DNA from: Aphrophora alni | Lineage: Eukaryota > Arthropoda > Insecta > Hemiptera > Aphrophoridae | Direction: 5' to 3' | DNA length: 64,000 nucleotides | NCBI GenBank assembly: GCA_963513935.1 | Contig: OY740766.1 | Location: 6,479,000 to 6,542,999 of the forward strand | Shown here: piece by piece, positions 37,489 through 49,385 of the stretch | Position numbering within the stretch: the first letter of the stretch is position 1 | Layout of the letters: the number at the start of each line of letters is the position of its first letter | Made by a program: the position numbers and the translations under genes | The notes under the pieces: generated by a model | What the model was told of the DNA's origin: nothing | The model's database searches: none | Seen by the model: only the letters and a program-made list of their open reading frames with translations

Positions 37489-38278
37489 TAACTCATAAGA
37501 GATTGAGATATGGGTACCAAATTTTGGAGAATGTTTCCTATTTTTAATATTAGTTTCCAGTATATCAAAATATTTAATAATTATTTACTTAACTGTTTCA
37601 AAATGGTGTTTCTTAAACATTTTTTATGCTAGAGTTTTGAAAACCACGGTTTTCCTTCAACTGACATTAGAAATAAAGATGTCTTCTTGCTCAGCATTAC
37701 AAGGACTAATTATTTAATAAAATAAATGGTTTTCAAGATATTTGCATAAAAAAGTTTAAATGAATGCCATTTTGAAACAGCAGAGTGAAAAATTATCAGA
37801 TTTTGTAGTAAACTGCAAACTATTAGTATAAAACATTGTGTAAAATTTGGTATTGATATTTCAATTCGTTCTGGCGTTATAGCTTGTTGAAAAAAATAAT
37901 AAAGAAAAGAAAAGGGGGAAAAAGAAAAGATAAACCGACATTTTTTGGTAAAAAACATTTTTTAACACATGTTTTAAAACATTTTCCCTTTATTTTAATG
38001 TCTATAATCATATCCCATAGTTTTTCTAACCTGATCTTGAAACACAGTATATTTTCCCCCTTTGAAATTCTTTATTAGACATTTAGGTTTAAACTTTATT
38101 AGACATAGGAAATTCTTAAAACTAGGCTTGTTCATTTTGAATCAGGTTGTTTCCACAGTGTATATTCATCTGTAGCAGATAGTTATATTTTATTCAAAAA
38201 GGGTTACGAGAAGCCATCATGTTCAGTCTAAACATAGCAACCACCTTCTTCCATGGTTTTTTAGTTTTATTTTCATAA

Positions 38279-38868
38279 TTAACTAAAATTACCAGGTCTT
38301 TCCTTCAAAAAATTGCTTCGCTGCTTCTGAAAAGTATAATTATTTAGTTGTTTTTTTTTGGCAGTCGTTGTATTTGCTAGACTAGTACAGATATCTTCCA
38401 AGTCCTTATCATCCAATATATTCAGTCTGAGCTCTCTCTATATATATCATTCTAGTATACCCTATACAGACTACCAACAATTTTCAGTTGTTAGCTCAAG
38501 CCTACATTGATCACATTCAAAATGATCTTTCCTTCTCATAACTTGTCTAGAATCTGTCTTCGTTTTTCACCTCTATGGTAACCAAGTAGTTGTTAGCCTC
38601 TGTTAAGGTTACTCTTGAATGTATCCGCCAAATGGAACGACCTCTTCCGTTCCATACTTGATACATTTAAGTAGTTCCGGGATGACAGTTTGGTATTTTC
38701 AACTAAATGAGTGTATTCATTCATGTATAATTTTCTTTCCACTGATCTCAATCGACCATAGCCTCCACTAGCATCAAGTTCATTGTCATAGTCTGTGTGG
38801 ATGTCACATTCAGAAAGACCAGTCTGAATTCTTTCAAACTTCCTACTTAATGAACACTTTATTTCCTT
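38279..38868 (-). pseudogene. Decayed reading frame of unknown identity
   Basis: The - strand frame from 38868 to the stop at 38593-38595 is open for 91 codons and reads like real protein (KFERIQTGLSECDIHTDYDN, then RSVERKLYMNEYTHLVENT). After frame changes, further protein-like pieces follow: a C-x-x-C segment (RRKDHFECDQCRLEL) and a basic tail ending NFLKERPGNFS before a stop at 38279-38281. I do not recognise the family. It could be a processed gene copy or part of a transposon-encoded protein. Confidence 0.45.
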
Positions 38869-39164
38869 CTATATTTTAACACTTTAAATGATAATTGCTC
38901 AAAATTTTCAAGGAGATAGTGACTAGTACATTCTGTTTCGGTCTTTAGATGCTAAATTTAAAAGTTTTAGTTTAGACGATACAATTTTGTTTGTTGTTCA
39001 TTTATAACAAGTTGACTCAATTTTCAAGATATGATTTCGAAACTTGTGTTTGAATCAATTCAAAACAAAAATTAGATTTCCAAACTGTACACTGCTTCGG
39101 TTTTTCAACATTAATAGCCGACTTTACAACCATATTTCAATTGTCTTTTTCAAATCATTCTTCT

Positions 39165-40110
39165 TGAGTCCGATGTGCTCACTATGAATACTGAAACAAG
39201 ACTATTACAGTCTGTTTTTATTGGTGCTTATATTGATTTAACCATCCCCTCTAATTGGCTGTTTAAAGCCAGTCAGAACATGTCATGGTAGTTTCCACGA
39301 ATCAGCTTTTAGTGCTTATTTCTACATTATCAGTATTTTTAATAATTTTGATTATTACTTTTCAATCTGTTGATGACGGCGATACTTAAGAAGAAATCTT
39401 TGCTGTTGGTGTCTGATGGATTGTATGAGATGCATTTTATTGTCGGTATCCTTTGACACTGATTCCATGTACTAAGAAGTAAGAGTATTACTTCTAGGGC
39501 AGTAAAGATCTACTCTAGAAACAAAGTTTGATCGATCGAAATTAACCATATGCTTGATTGACAATGTATGTCCTGCTACTGTTGAGGTTTTATACATTTC
39601 CATTTTTGTCACCTTGAATATGTTCTTTTAGCTTGGTGGGAGTGACAGACCATATTATAAAAAGTAAGCTAAAAGAACATATTCAAGATGATTGAAATAG
39701 AAATGTGAAACCGTCAGCAGTAACAGAACATATGTTCTCAATCAAACATATTGTTAATTTCAAACAAATTGTTAATTTCAAACAATTAACATTTGTCAAA
39801 ATATAGGCGTAGAAAAGTCGGAAATATAGGTATAAAAAAAAACTTGCTGGCATAGAAAAAATATATAAAGCAAATGAAATTGTGGACTTGCGTAATAAGA
39901 AATAAGAATTGAAATTGTTAAAAATCCTGATAATGAAAATAAAGATTTAATAAATGTAGACAACAAGCTTCGTAAATTCACAAAAACTACCAGTAATGTG
40001 TTTAGTTGGCCCAACATAAACAACTAATCAGAGAGCTTGTTGGAGCTATATAAGCACCAGTGTGAGTAATCTAGTTTCAGGGTTTGTAGTGAAGATATCA
40101 AACTCCTCAA
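39165..40110. mobile_element. Penelope-like element C-terminal remnants, head-to-head
   Basis: Two diverged copies face away from a centre near 39,650: - strand 39634 down to about 39,165, and + strand 39666 to about 40,110. Each reads K-L-K-E-H-I-Q near the centre. Then comes N-V-K-P-S-x-V-x-x-H-x-x-S-I-K-H-x-V-N-F, the His-containing end expected after the GIY-YIG domain of Penelope-like elements. Downstream of each lies shared non-coding sequence with AAACTACC and ATATAAGCACC. Stops and frameshifts are present in both. Confidence 0.55.
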
Positions 40111-42319
40111 GAAATTTATAATAAGAAAGTCTATTGGAGTGACCGCAGTTAACATCGAAAAAATGACGCAGAGTACAGCCAAAGAATACAATTTTAACAT
40201 TGACAACAATCGCTGCGAAAGTCTAAAATCAAATCTGTCATTACACAAAATTCAACCAAACTAGTTCGTCCCGTCACCCACTAGGTGAGTGTTCAGTTAG
40301 ACAGGTGAACACAATTATATAACTTTTTTATTTAACATTAATAAAATTGTCTCAAGAATATGTGTTATTGCTTGCACTCTATTAATGGCACGCATGTTGA
40401 TATTATGTCAGTGTACTTTATGTATTTCTTGCCCTCCTAGAGAAAGCACTTCTTTTATCCTTTGCTAAATTACATTTAATTGTTGCATTTATCCTTGGCA
40501 TGGCTTAATTAATTGAGTCCCTCCCTTGGCCGTTAGGTTCGCCACCCTTCACTTACTCGCCAGAGATCTTCAAACATCAAGACTCATCGTCGTCATCGCT
40601 CGGTGAGTCACCACTCCCCTCTGTCTCATTCTCACCTCACACAACCGTGTCCGAGTAATATTAATTAGTGCCAATAATTAATTTTGATGGGATGTGCTTG
40701 AATAATAACTGACCTTAGTTTGTTTGAATATTAATAAACACATTCAATGAACTTTTATGCACAAAATTTGAAATACACATGGTTTTCATGTATATATTAA
40801 AATATTCTTTTGCACTTATTTAATTTGTATTCTATTGCCACCAAAGTGTGTTTATGGCTTGGTAAGAACAGGCAAATTTATATTGAGATTATTTTAATTA
40901 ATATTGCTTTCATTAAGGAATTAATTTTTTTTAGACTACACCAACCTAATGTGAAACATATATGTTCCTCTTTGATCCAAATTATTGTCAAAAAATGCAA
41001 TAAATAAATTATATAAAAAATTTGCTGATAAAAACTGTTGTCAAAAGTTATAACACACAACAGAGAGAGGTAACAAAACTCACACACAGTTTTATGTTTC
41101 ACAAATATTATAAACACAGCTTCTTCAGAAACCACTTTCATGTGGTCAAATGCAAAGGCCTGCTCTAATCGCTTGCTATGCATGTCTTATTGTGACTGAC
41201 AAATATTGAATCTTATCATCAATGCAATCTTTATGAAGTAGGATAAAAGAAAGTTAATTGAAGCTGCTTATGGCAATAACACAGACTGTATTTCATAACC
41301 GAGTGTTTTACTTCCCTAGTTTTATTGGTTAAATTTTATTAGGATAAGGTGGATGTAGTTTAAAAAATATTAGTTTGTTAATAAATTTACTCTGCATAAA
41401 ATATTATATCCTTTAAAACAAAAATTTGTATTAGTTTTAAAAGATGAAAGAATTGTTGAGTTACTGTTATAAGTTTCACAAGGTCTCACTATTTCCATTT
41501 CCAAGGTGGTTACTAATCACAATTAAATAGTAGATACATTTCTCTTCTACGCTATCTCAAAAATAAATTGTACACAAACGTTGTTACACACTGTTAAGGA
41601 TTTTTCACTCAGTTGGCTACATCAAATTTGTTACAAGTTAATATGAATGGCAGGATAAAACTAATCACTCATTTGTCAAAATACGAGAGATTTTTATTCC
41701 TAATACAAAACTACGTTAAAATAGTAGGTCACAAATATGCATAATAACCAAGTGCATACAGTTTTACACGATTTATTAAATACAAAACACTTTTGTTATC
41801 TCCTTATTACTAAACATGTAAAACTAAAATATCCTGATGCAGATCTGGTAAATCTTAAACACAATATATTTAAGAATGAAGTGTACACTCCCTTTACAGA
41901 GTGTTGTTATCAAAATGTAAGAAATGTGTCTTGAAAACTATTTGACCAATCAACACAATTTTTTACACTAAATTAGAACTCTATAAATACATTCAATCAC
42001 GATGAAGGTGAATTTTTAATTTTTGACTTAATTAAAAGATCTGACTAAAACATTTAAATAGTTTAAGTGTATAGAATTTACAAATCACAGTTGTCTGTTT
42101 CTTGAAAGTTTACATCACTTCTATTGCTGCTGATTCATTAAAATAACCATGAAATCAATTGAAGTTATACTAGCCAACAAGATACATGGAAGATTATTAT
42201 CATAATATATGTTGTAAGAAAAAAGAAAACACTTTATAACATTTGTTACTCGCCATTTCGAATATTGATATATTAAATAATAAATGTAAGACTTACCGTC
42301 TACAATATTCTGATTTTGT

Positions 42320-42345
42320 CGTTTATACAACAGCAGTTTCGGCTA
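42320..42345 (-). ncRNA. Hammerhead-like fragment
   Basis: The - strand reads GGAATAGCCGAAACTGCTGT, similar to the core in foldback 1 (GAATAG..CGAAAC..GC.GT). It lies about 155 bases from the complete motif on the same strand, so the two may bound one retroelement fragment. Confidence 0.35.
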
Positions 42346-42498
42346 TTCCACCATTTTCAAGTTAATTAATTCAGGTTTCCCTTTGTCAAGCATAAACACT
42401 TACACATAGTATTAAATGTTGAGCTTGACTTATGAGAAAAATTATACAGTATAACAAACACACAGAACACAATTCTCAAAAAAAAAAAATACGCCTAA

Positions 42499-42543
42499 GT
42501 ATCAGACGTGTTTCAACGACAAGGTCGTCCTCTTCAGTGATAC
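42499..42543 (-). ncRNA. Complete hammerhead-ribozyme-like motif (type I, minimal stem III)
   Basis: Read 5' to 3' on the - strand: GUAUCA (stem I, 42543-42538), CUGAAGA (42537-42531), G, GACGAC-CUU-GUCGUU (hairpin II), GAAA (42514-42511), C-A-C-G-U with a 2-bp stem III (A-U, C-G), C as the cleavage base (42505), then UGAUAC (42504-42499), a perfect partner for stem I. All conserved core bases are present. Very short stem III is known for hammerheads in Penelope-like retroelements. One extra base sits between CUGANGA and stem II, and the first stem II pair is G-U, so activity may be reduced. Confidence 0.75.
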
Positions 42544-45389
42544 ACGAGCTACACTAAATGGTTTTGAATTGCTTTACCTAACATAATAAGCAGTTCCTAT
42601 GAGGAGCATTCTTTCCGAATTTGGTTTGAAAGTTTCACTAGACAGTCAACAGATCCCGTTTGAGGAAATTCTAAAACAAAACGCCACCTTTTCTATACAA
42701 AATGTAAAAACCTACTAACCTATACTTTCATTTTTGTTAATGACATCTGGTTATAATGATGCATTGTGTAAAACCTATAGGTATTCTATATTATAGATGC
42801 TCCTATAGGTATTCTTATTGAATTATCCTGTATTAACGCCTAGGGGATTCTACTTTATTCTAGAGAACAAATGAACTTGTTTTAAAAATAATGTTAGCTT
42901 CCATACCAAACAAACACAGTGTTATGGAAACTCAAAAATAAATCCATTGACATCTGAAATATTTCAAATGTTTCTTATCTAACAATTATTTTTTAAATTC
43001 TGAAAATGTATGTAGATGTTTATAACAAAAGATTTAATTTTTAATTATTTTTTAGTAACAGTATTTAATGCTTTCTGCTTATGGCATTTCATTTATTTTA
43101 TTATTTTTTTTTAAATTATTTTTGTGGTCGTGTTCAAAGATAATGTTTTATTCATCTTATGACATCTTTACAATACAATTTCAATTGTTTAAACTCATTA
43201 TAACCAAAGAAACATTAAGTATGTCATCTCTAATTAAAACTGTTATTATTTAATTTTTTTGCTTTAAAATAAAGATGCATTTAATTATGTTAACACGATG
43301 ATGTTGATGAACACATTAAAACTTCAATAACTTAACATAAAAATCTTACCATATGTGAAGAGTAGGTAATCTCTTGCTCAACTTATACTTGATTAAGAGT
43401 ACCATCTCTTTTTTTCTGTCAACAATTCTAGGAGAAAAAAGAGACAGAGATAAAACACTGTCGGCATTTTTCCAATCTATATAACTTTAGTACATCTAAC
43501 ATGTTGAAGAAATAATACAAAATGATACTTTCATTTCAAAAATATAAAAGAAAAATTACACGATGTAAACTTAGAAGTATTCAATTTTTATCTGACTTCA
43601 AAATCATTATATTTTGAGAATTTGGACAAATTCTTACTTTGCGGAATTTCCATTCGTAGCACATTAATTATTTTTTGTACACAAAAAATATAAATGTACA
43701 AAAAATAAACAAAAGTAAAATGTTAATGCAATTTAATATCGTGTTTTAATATATATATTAATGTATGTGTATTTGGTACGTTTTATTTTAAATTTTTACT
43801 ATGAAAAAGTAAAATAGGGCTAATATATTATTTTCCTTTTTAAAGTAAGATTTTAAGTTAATAAATCTTGAACAAATTTTATTTAAAATACCAGAATCCT
43901 GTTCTAAATATATACCCATTTAAGACTTAAAAATTAATAATAAATCTGTATTTTTATAAATACAGGTATATTTTATACCTGCTACTTCAGTTCTTCTTTG
44001 GTGACTGCAATGAGTAATTTTGCACTTCGACTCTAATGAGTAATTTTCAATTTCTCTTAATGATTTTGAATTTACTACGTGAAGACACGAATTCATAATC
44101 ATTATGAAGACAACTTGAAAATGATTTAATAGGATCGAAATTGCATTTGTTGAACAAAGTTGCCTCATTATTTCCATTAAAGTTGAAACTGTCATAAAAA
44201 CAGAGGTTACCTATTTACATTTAGGTAATAAAATGTTTATAATAGACGTAGAACTTAATTCCTTAAAATTTTTAATATATATAAACCTATTACAATAAAA
44301 TACAAAATTTTATTAAAAGTGCAAAATGAACAAATTAACTTGAATGATTTTACTGTATTTATGCAGCTTGTTTTTCTTTGCATGAATTTCGGACACGGTA
44401 ACAATTTATTGAATATACACTTGTATTATGTACTTAAATAATGCATGTTTATTTTTAGTGTAAAGTTGTGTATTGTAATTATGGAAAAATCTTATTTTGT
44501 GATTTTAAACTTTAAGAGTCTACATAGTATTGTAAGATTTAATGTGTTATTGTTTTTGCCTTTGAGAGGTTTGCACATAATATTAGTTGTGGTAGTATGT
44601 GAGAAACGGTTACTACATCAAGTCATTTGTGCTAACGCTTCCCCTTCTTCAGTATCTTTCAGTCGAGTAGCCAAAAACCAAAAGAAGTGGCATTTTTTTC
44701 ATGCTTCTTCTTTCATTAATTTGGGAAATGAATTTGTTTTTATAGGAACTATTTATGTTCTTTAGATTAAAGTAATGTGTGATGAAGACACACGGATAAT
44801 GGCTTCGGACTGAATCATGCTCAGTATAATAAACCTGACCTATAAAAAAGTGAATGAATAAGACTGCAAACTGTGTCCAATCATATGTATTTACAAATAG
44901 ATGATCACATATATACAAGTAACAAGCACAATGTATGAAAGTACAAAGATATCCTCATTTGACCTTGATTACAGTTTACAGTTTGATTAGGTTATTTAAA
45001 GTTTACGTTGGCCTGAGATCTACGAGAGGGAAATAGTTTGGCTAATGGAGGGAAGAACCGTGAAGTACTTTAAATGCTACTACAACTCTCAAGACACATT
45101 TTACCTTTATTAAACAAATACATCCACAGTACAATCTCGTTTATCCGGACTAATTGGGACCGGAAGTGATCCGGTTAATCAAAAATCCGGATAATGCAAA
45201 ATTATAGAAAGATAAATAAAACAAAATATAAAATGATAACTTACCATTTATAAGTCATGAAAAAACACAATATTTACACAGTCATTCAATTTACACAATA
45301 CACGAAATTACACAATGTACTGTAAGTGACGAAAAACATTTTATTTACACACCTGAAATATTTACACATGCTTTTAATTTACACAGGGT

Positions 45390-45530
45390 TTAGTTGTTAT
45401 TTACAAAAAAGTCATTTATCTTCCTCTGTTTTAATTTGGTGTTACGTTTTAATGCGGCCCTGTCTATACGATTCAATGCGTCTAACTTTTGGGCCATTGT
45501 AAGCACATTAAGTTTTCGTTTCGTCGCCAT
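45390..45530 (-). pseudogene. Deletion-fused pogo/Tigger transposase stub (46 aa)
   Basis: The frame begins MATKRKLNVLTMAQKLDAL, the usual start of pogo/Tigger transposases (CENP-B N-terminal helix). It then passes directly into a basic end Q-R-K-I-N-D-F-F, resembling the x-x-K-I-T-D-F-F tail found at the C-terminus of these proteins. The whole DDE domain is missing, so an internal deletion has joined the two ends. Confidence 0.75.
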
Positions 45531-45973
45531 TTCCACGCACAAATGCTAACACACGAATATAAATAAATAGCAGTAACAACGCCCACCTCTAAATACTATG
45601 CCGATTCTCATTCACGACCTCGATACTCCCGACTGGGGATGTGATGTGCCAATGCCAAAAAAAAGAACGGAGGTTCCCAAAGCTGGCGGCACCGCTTTAA
45701 GATGTGACAAAATGTTCACATTTACTGATTTATACCCTTGAGTCTTAGAAACCGGACAACAATAAAGTTGTAAAAACGACATGATGGTTTATGATGCGTT
45801 GTAAACATGCACCTGGTTTGTATTTATTTCACACTGTCATGCCGCATCAGGGTAGGGGGATGGTGACGCAGAGGTCATTGCTCCTCCACTTTCTCTTCCC
45901 AGTGCATCAACAACCCGCCCTAATACCTCGAGGCGACACTGTAGTGTTGAGGAAATCACGTTTTTATCAACAT

Positions 45974-46145
45974 TAATGTAATAGCAGATATTTCTTGTTG
46001 AAACTCCATATTCAAGGATAAAATAAAGCAAAAGCTTAAAGTTTCAAAATAGGCCTATTATAAATATTATTTAAAATATTATTCAAAATACAGTAATTAT
46101 TAAAATATTTTGAAACTTTAAGCTTTTGCTTTATTTTATCCTTGA
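45974..46145. repeat. Foldback relative of element 2, nested in the Tigger element
   Basis: The left 75 bases (with AGCAGATATTTCTTGTTGAA and GGATAAAATAAAGCAAAAGC) are nearly identical to 30563-30640. The outer 38 bases or so recur in reverse at 46107-46145. The interior (46051-46106) is AT-rich and unrelated to the interior of element 2. Confidence 0.85.
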
Positions 46146-46334
46146 TTAAATTTTTTATTTTTTGTTCCGGATCGATCCGGATAATCCAGACATCCGGTTG
46201 AATGAGGTCCGGATAAACGAGGTAGTACTGTACATGAAGTAAAATGTACATAAGTCCTCGTCCATCTACTGTATATAATTGGCCTTCTTTAAATTTTCAT
46301 TCTGCTAAGATTTTCAAATACTTGTCACGTTTCT

Positions 46335-46470
46335 CAGACTTCCAATTTTTCAATAAGCACTTTCCTATCAGAAATCTCTCGACAAATTCTTGTTCTCTTC
46401 CAACCCTTACACAATTAGAGAATTCAAGGACTAGAGTATCTCTATTTTGTGCTCTTTTTTCTTTTTTAAG
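46335..46470 (+). repeat. Dispersed repeat family E, degenerate copy
   Basis: Shows TCTTGTTCTCTTCCAACCCT and GAATTCAAGGACTAGAG in the same order as the copies at 35.2, 50.9 and 53.9 kb. Confidence 0.5.
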
Positions 46471-48469
46471 GCAATGACAACAATGAGGTTTTTCGCTTTT
46501 AAACTAAAAGGAAAATAATAAATCTAAATCATCAATATATGTTATTATCTAGCCCTATGTTTTGTTTTTTTTTTTTTGTATAGTGTGCTAAATTCTATAG
46601 GCCTAGCTGATTTCAAAACAGATATTTGAGTAATTTGTACCAAACAATCCTGCATTTTTTTAAAAATTAATAGCTCCTCTATTTTCTGTTTCTTGTTTCA
46701 TATTAGCTATTATTTCTTGAGCTAAGATATGTAAAACTTTACTACCATCTACTCTACTTAAAATTCTCATGTTCAGATGTTTAAATAGAGAAATCAAGCA
46801 TATAAAATGTCTTTAAATTGAGATGTACACTGGAATAAAAGTAATTTCTCCCCCACCAATCCATCGTTGCATCTAGAAAATCATACCTCAGGCTACATCT
46901 CATCTCCAGGCATGATCTGTCATACAGCTCCGTAGTAATTTAGTGGAAAGGAATAAAAATGTCGGCAACACGTTCTATCAGCACTAGGTATAGTGAGTGA
47001 TGAATTAATCTCCTACTCTTATCAGATTGTTGTATTTTTCCATACATTATCTCTTGTCCACCAAATTTTTACGTTTTTTGATACGTTTGTTCTATGGAGT
47101 TCCATTTGGACAAAATTGTTTAACAGTTAAAGTGAAAATAGAAGGGTTGTGAAAAATGATTTTCATGCAATATCTTGAGAGAAATCATAATGAGAGGTCA
47201 TAATGCTCCATTTGTTGAAGTTTTATAACCCATATTAGAACTTCTTTAAAATCTTACACGAAAATTGGAGTAAGACTAAAATTTCTAAAAATAATTCATA
47301 TTAATTGTCCATTAAAAAACAAAATTCATATTATTTGCATATTTTAGAGAAGCAAGTTCTGATTTGACTTCATTTTGTGCCTACCTGGTCCTCCGAAAAT
47401 CTAAAATAAATCCAATATTTAAAAAAAATTATTACTGACCCTTTTTAAGAAGTTGATTATATCAATTTTTAGGTGCCGATTTCCAATTTTACATCAGTGT
47501 AGATTCCAATATATGTGAATTACAAGTGTGCAAACACGGTGTCATTAACCAACAACCAAAACAATTTTTTTTGTCGACATAAACACAACAAAATTGCATT
47601 TAATTATAACATAACTCAAAGTGTTTCATATCTTAAAATTGATGTTAATAACTAATTCAAGATGATTCAAATGAAGTGGCAATGGTTATTATATATTAAT
47701 GCACTCTAAATAAATAAAACATTCCAAAAACAGATGTCCAGAAATACTTTAACAGTTGTCTACTTTTTTTTTTATTATTATTATTATTATTTTAATTACA
47801 GTATCTAAAGAACAGGTTTAGATATAACATTCAAATTGTATATACAAATTTGAATTATAGTGTTTAATATGTGTACTAAAAATTATAATTTTACACATTT
47901 ACATTTCAAAAGGACATCCATTTTGAAATTTTTACTTAAAATTTACAAGTGACCAAAATGTTTTCCTTTTAACAATAAATATTGTGATTTGATTTTGTTT
48001 TAAATAAAAATATGACTAAGATAGTTGTATAAACTAATTCTTTTTAATTATATAGAATACAATATAGCTTTTTCATTTCCTTTATAATTTTGGAATTTCA
48101 AAAACATGAAAAAATCCAAAATCATAATACTAAAATTTTAATCCAAACTGCTTTGTTGTCTCTGATAATTTTTTGGGAAGGAAATATTTTTCTAGATGGG
48201 AGATGTAAATGGACACCTTTTTTCAATAGATGTGTGTAAAATTATAATTTTTGTAGACAATATAAAAATTTGCTGTACCTAATATCTAAATTACTTATTT
48301 AGAAGTTTTGCTTCTGTAAAACAATTCCGAACGATGTGTTTCTGAACATATGTTCTTTTGGAAAGTTATGTTTATTTATCTAAAACTATCAGCAAATTAT
48401 TTCCACTTTGCCATGAATCATTTTGTATACTTAAAGTACTTTCTGTTCTAACTATATGTACATGTACAG

Positions 48470-48550
48470 AGAGACGAGACTTCGTCTATGCCAAGTAGTA
48501 TAGGGGGAGAGGAAACTGTGGTCCCTCCAATTGCTCCACATCCAATTCCT
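48470..48550 (+). CDS. WNK: WNK exon: Ser/Pro linker after CCT-like domain 2
   Basis: The acceptor CATGTACAG ends at 48469 and the donor GTAAGT starts at 48551, phase 0-0, 27 codons. It begins RDETSSMPSSIGG and ends in a Pro-rich PIAPHPIP. Phase agrees with the exon at 26930 and with the RFxV exon at 50369. It has no domain and is probably disordered. Its composition is unlike the flanking intron. Confidence 0.85.
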
Positions 48551-48859
48551 GTAAGTACCCTATTTCATCTATTTTTGAGTTAATATTTATTATTTAATTT
48601 GTTAGCAAATAGTATCATTTAATTTAATTTATATAGAAAAAAGATTTTTTATCAGGGGCATAGGGAGAAGGGGTAGATGATGAGGATAGATACTACTGAA
48701 AAACCGAAAGAAATTTGTTAAATTATTTTGTTTAGCAATATTTGTTTGATTTGCATAATTATGTTATACACTTGTATCATCATATAAATAGTAAGTAAAT
48801 AAATAGATGTTTTGTTTCAAATATGAGGGTTATTCCAGAAATAATGAACAATATTTTGT

Positions 48860-49045
48860 AAGATTGAAATCAAACCCACTACCACAATTTAATAAAACAA
48901 ACTTTTATTTCCTAATGTACATTTCAGTAACATAGTTACCATCCTCAGAGGTTGAGTATTAAACAAACACTGTGTTACTGAAATGTACATTAGGAAATAA
49001 AAGTTTGTTTTATTAAATTGTGATAGTGGCTTTGATTTCAATCTT
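48860..49045. repeat. Foldback element 3 (73-bp arms) with hammerhead-like core
   Basis: The left arm 48860-48932 and right arm 48973-49045 are reverse complements with about three mismatches. In the loop and left arm, the - strand reads CUGAGGA (48948-48942), U, GGUAAC-UAU-GUUACU, GAAA, then palindromic AUGUACAU (stem III) and U. This is a complete hammerhead core except that stem I is only about 3 bp (CCU/AGG). Confidence 0.85.
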
Positions 49046-49385
49046 TAAGTTGCCACAGTGTGCTCATAATTGTAATATTTTGTAACTTAAATGTGTGTCT
49101 AAAACAAAGATGTTTAAGCAAGTAATTGCACTTATTACTGAATTTACTACTTCCAAACACATCCTTTTGAACTGTGAAAGATTGGAAGCTAAGAGATGCC
49201 TCTTTGGAACCTCTCAACTAAGGGAGGTTGTTTGACAAAAGCTGATCTACTTTTAAATTTTATTGAAGTAGAATTTTGTTACTTTATTTTGAAGTGATTT
49301 GAGATAAGTGTTGACTATATATTAATGCAAGTTTAAATATGCTCCAAATATGAACTTACGAGATGTAAACTTTTATCTCTTACAG

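Larger units (their letters stand above)
45127..46230 (-). mobile_element. Tigger/pogo element, internally deleted, with nested foldback
   Basis: The left end starts CAGTACAATCTCGTTTATCC and the right end is the complement of CAGTACTACCTCGTTTATCC, flanked on the right by TA, typical of pogo/Tigger. Further CCGGATAAT subterminal repeats lie inside both ends. A short transposase-derived frame is on the - strand (45390-45530). A foldback is inserted at about 45,974-46,145. Confidence 0.85.
27068..48469 (+). other. WNK intron, 21.4 kb, mobile-element-rich
   Basis: The largest intron. It contains a long-TIR element, a perfect foldback, a 50-bp tandem array, a piggyBac-type MITE, an unidentified decayed reading frame, Penelope-like remnants, a complete hammerhead-like motif and a Tigger/pogo element. 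Stretches with nothing recognised include about 29.4-30.5, 33.6-35.2, 36.1-37.3, 40.6-42.3, 42.6-45.1 and 46.5-48.4 kb. All are AT-rich and lack coding evidence. Confidence 0.7.
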
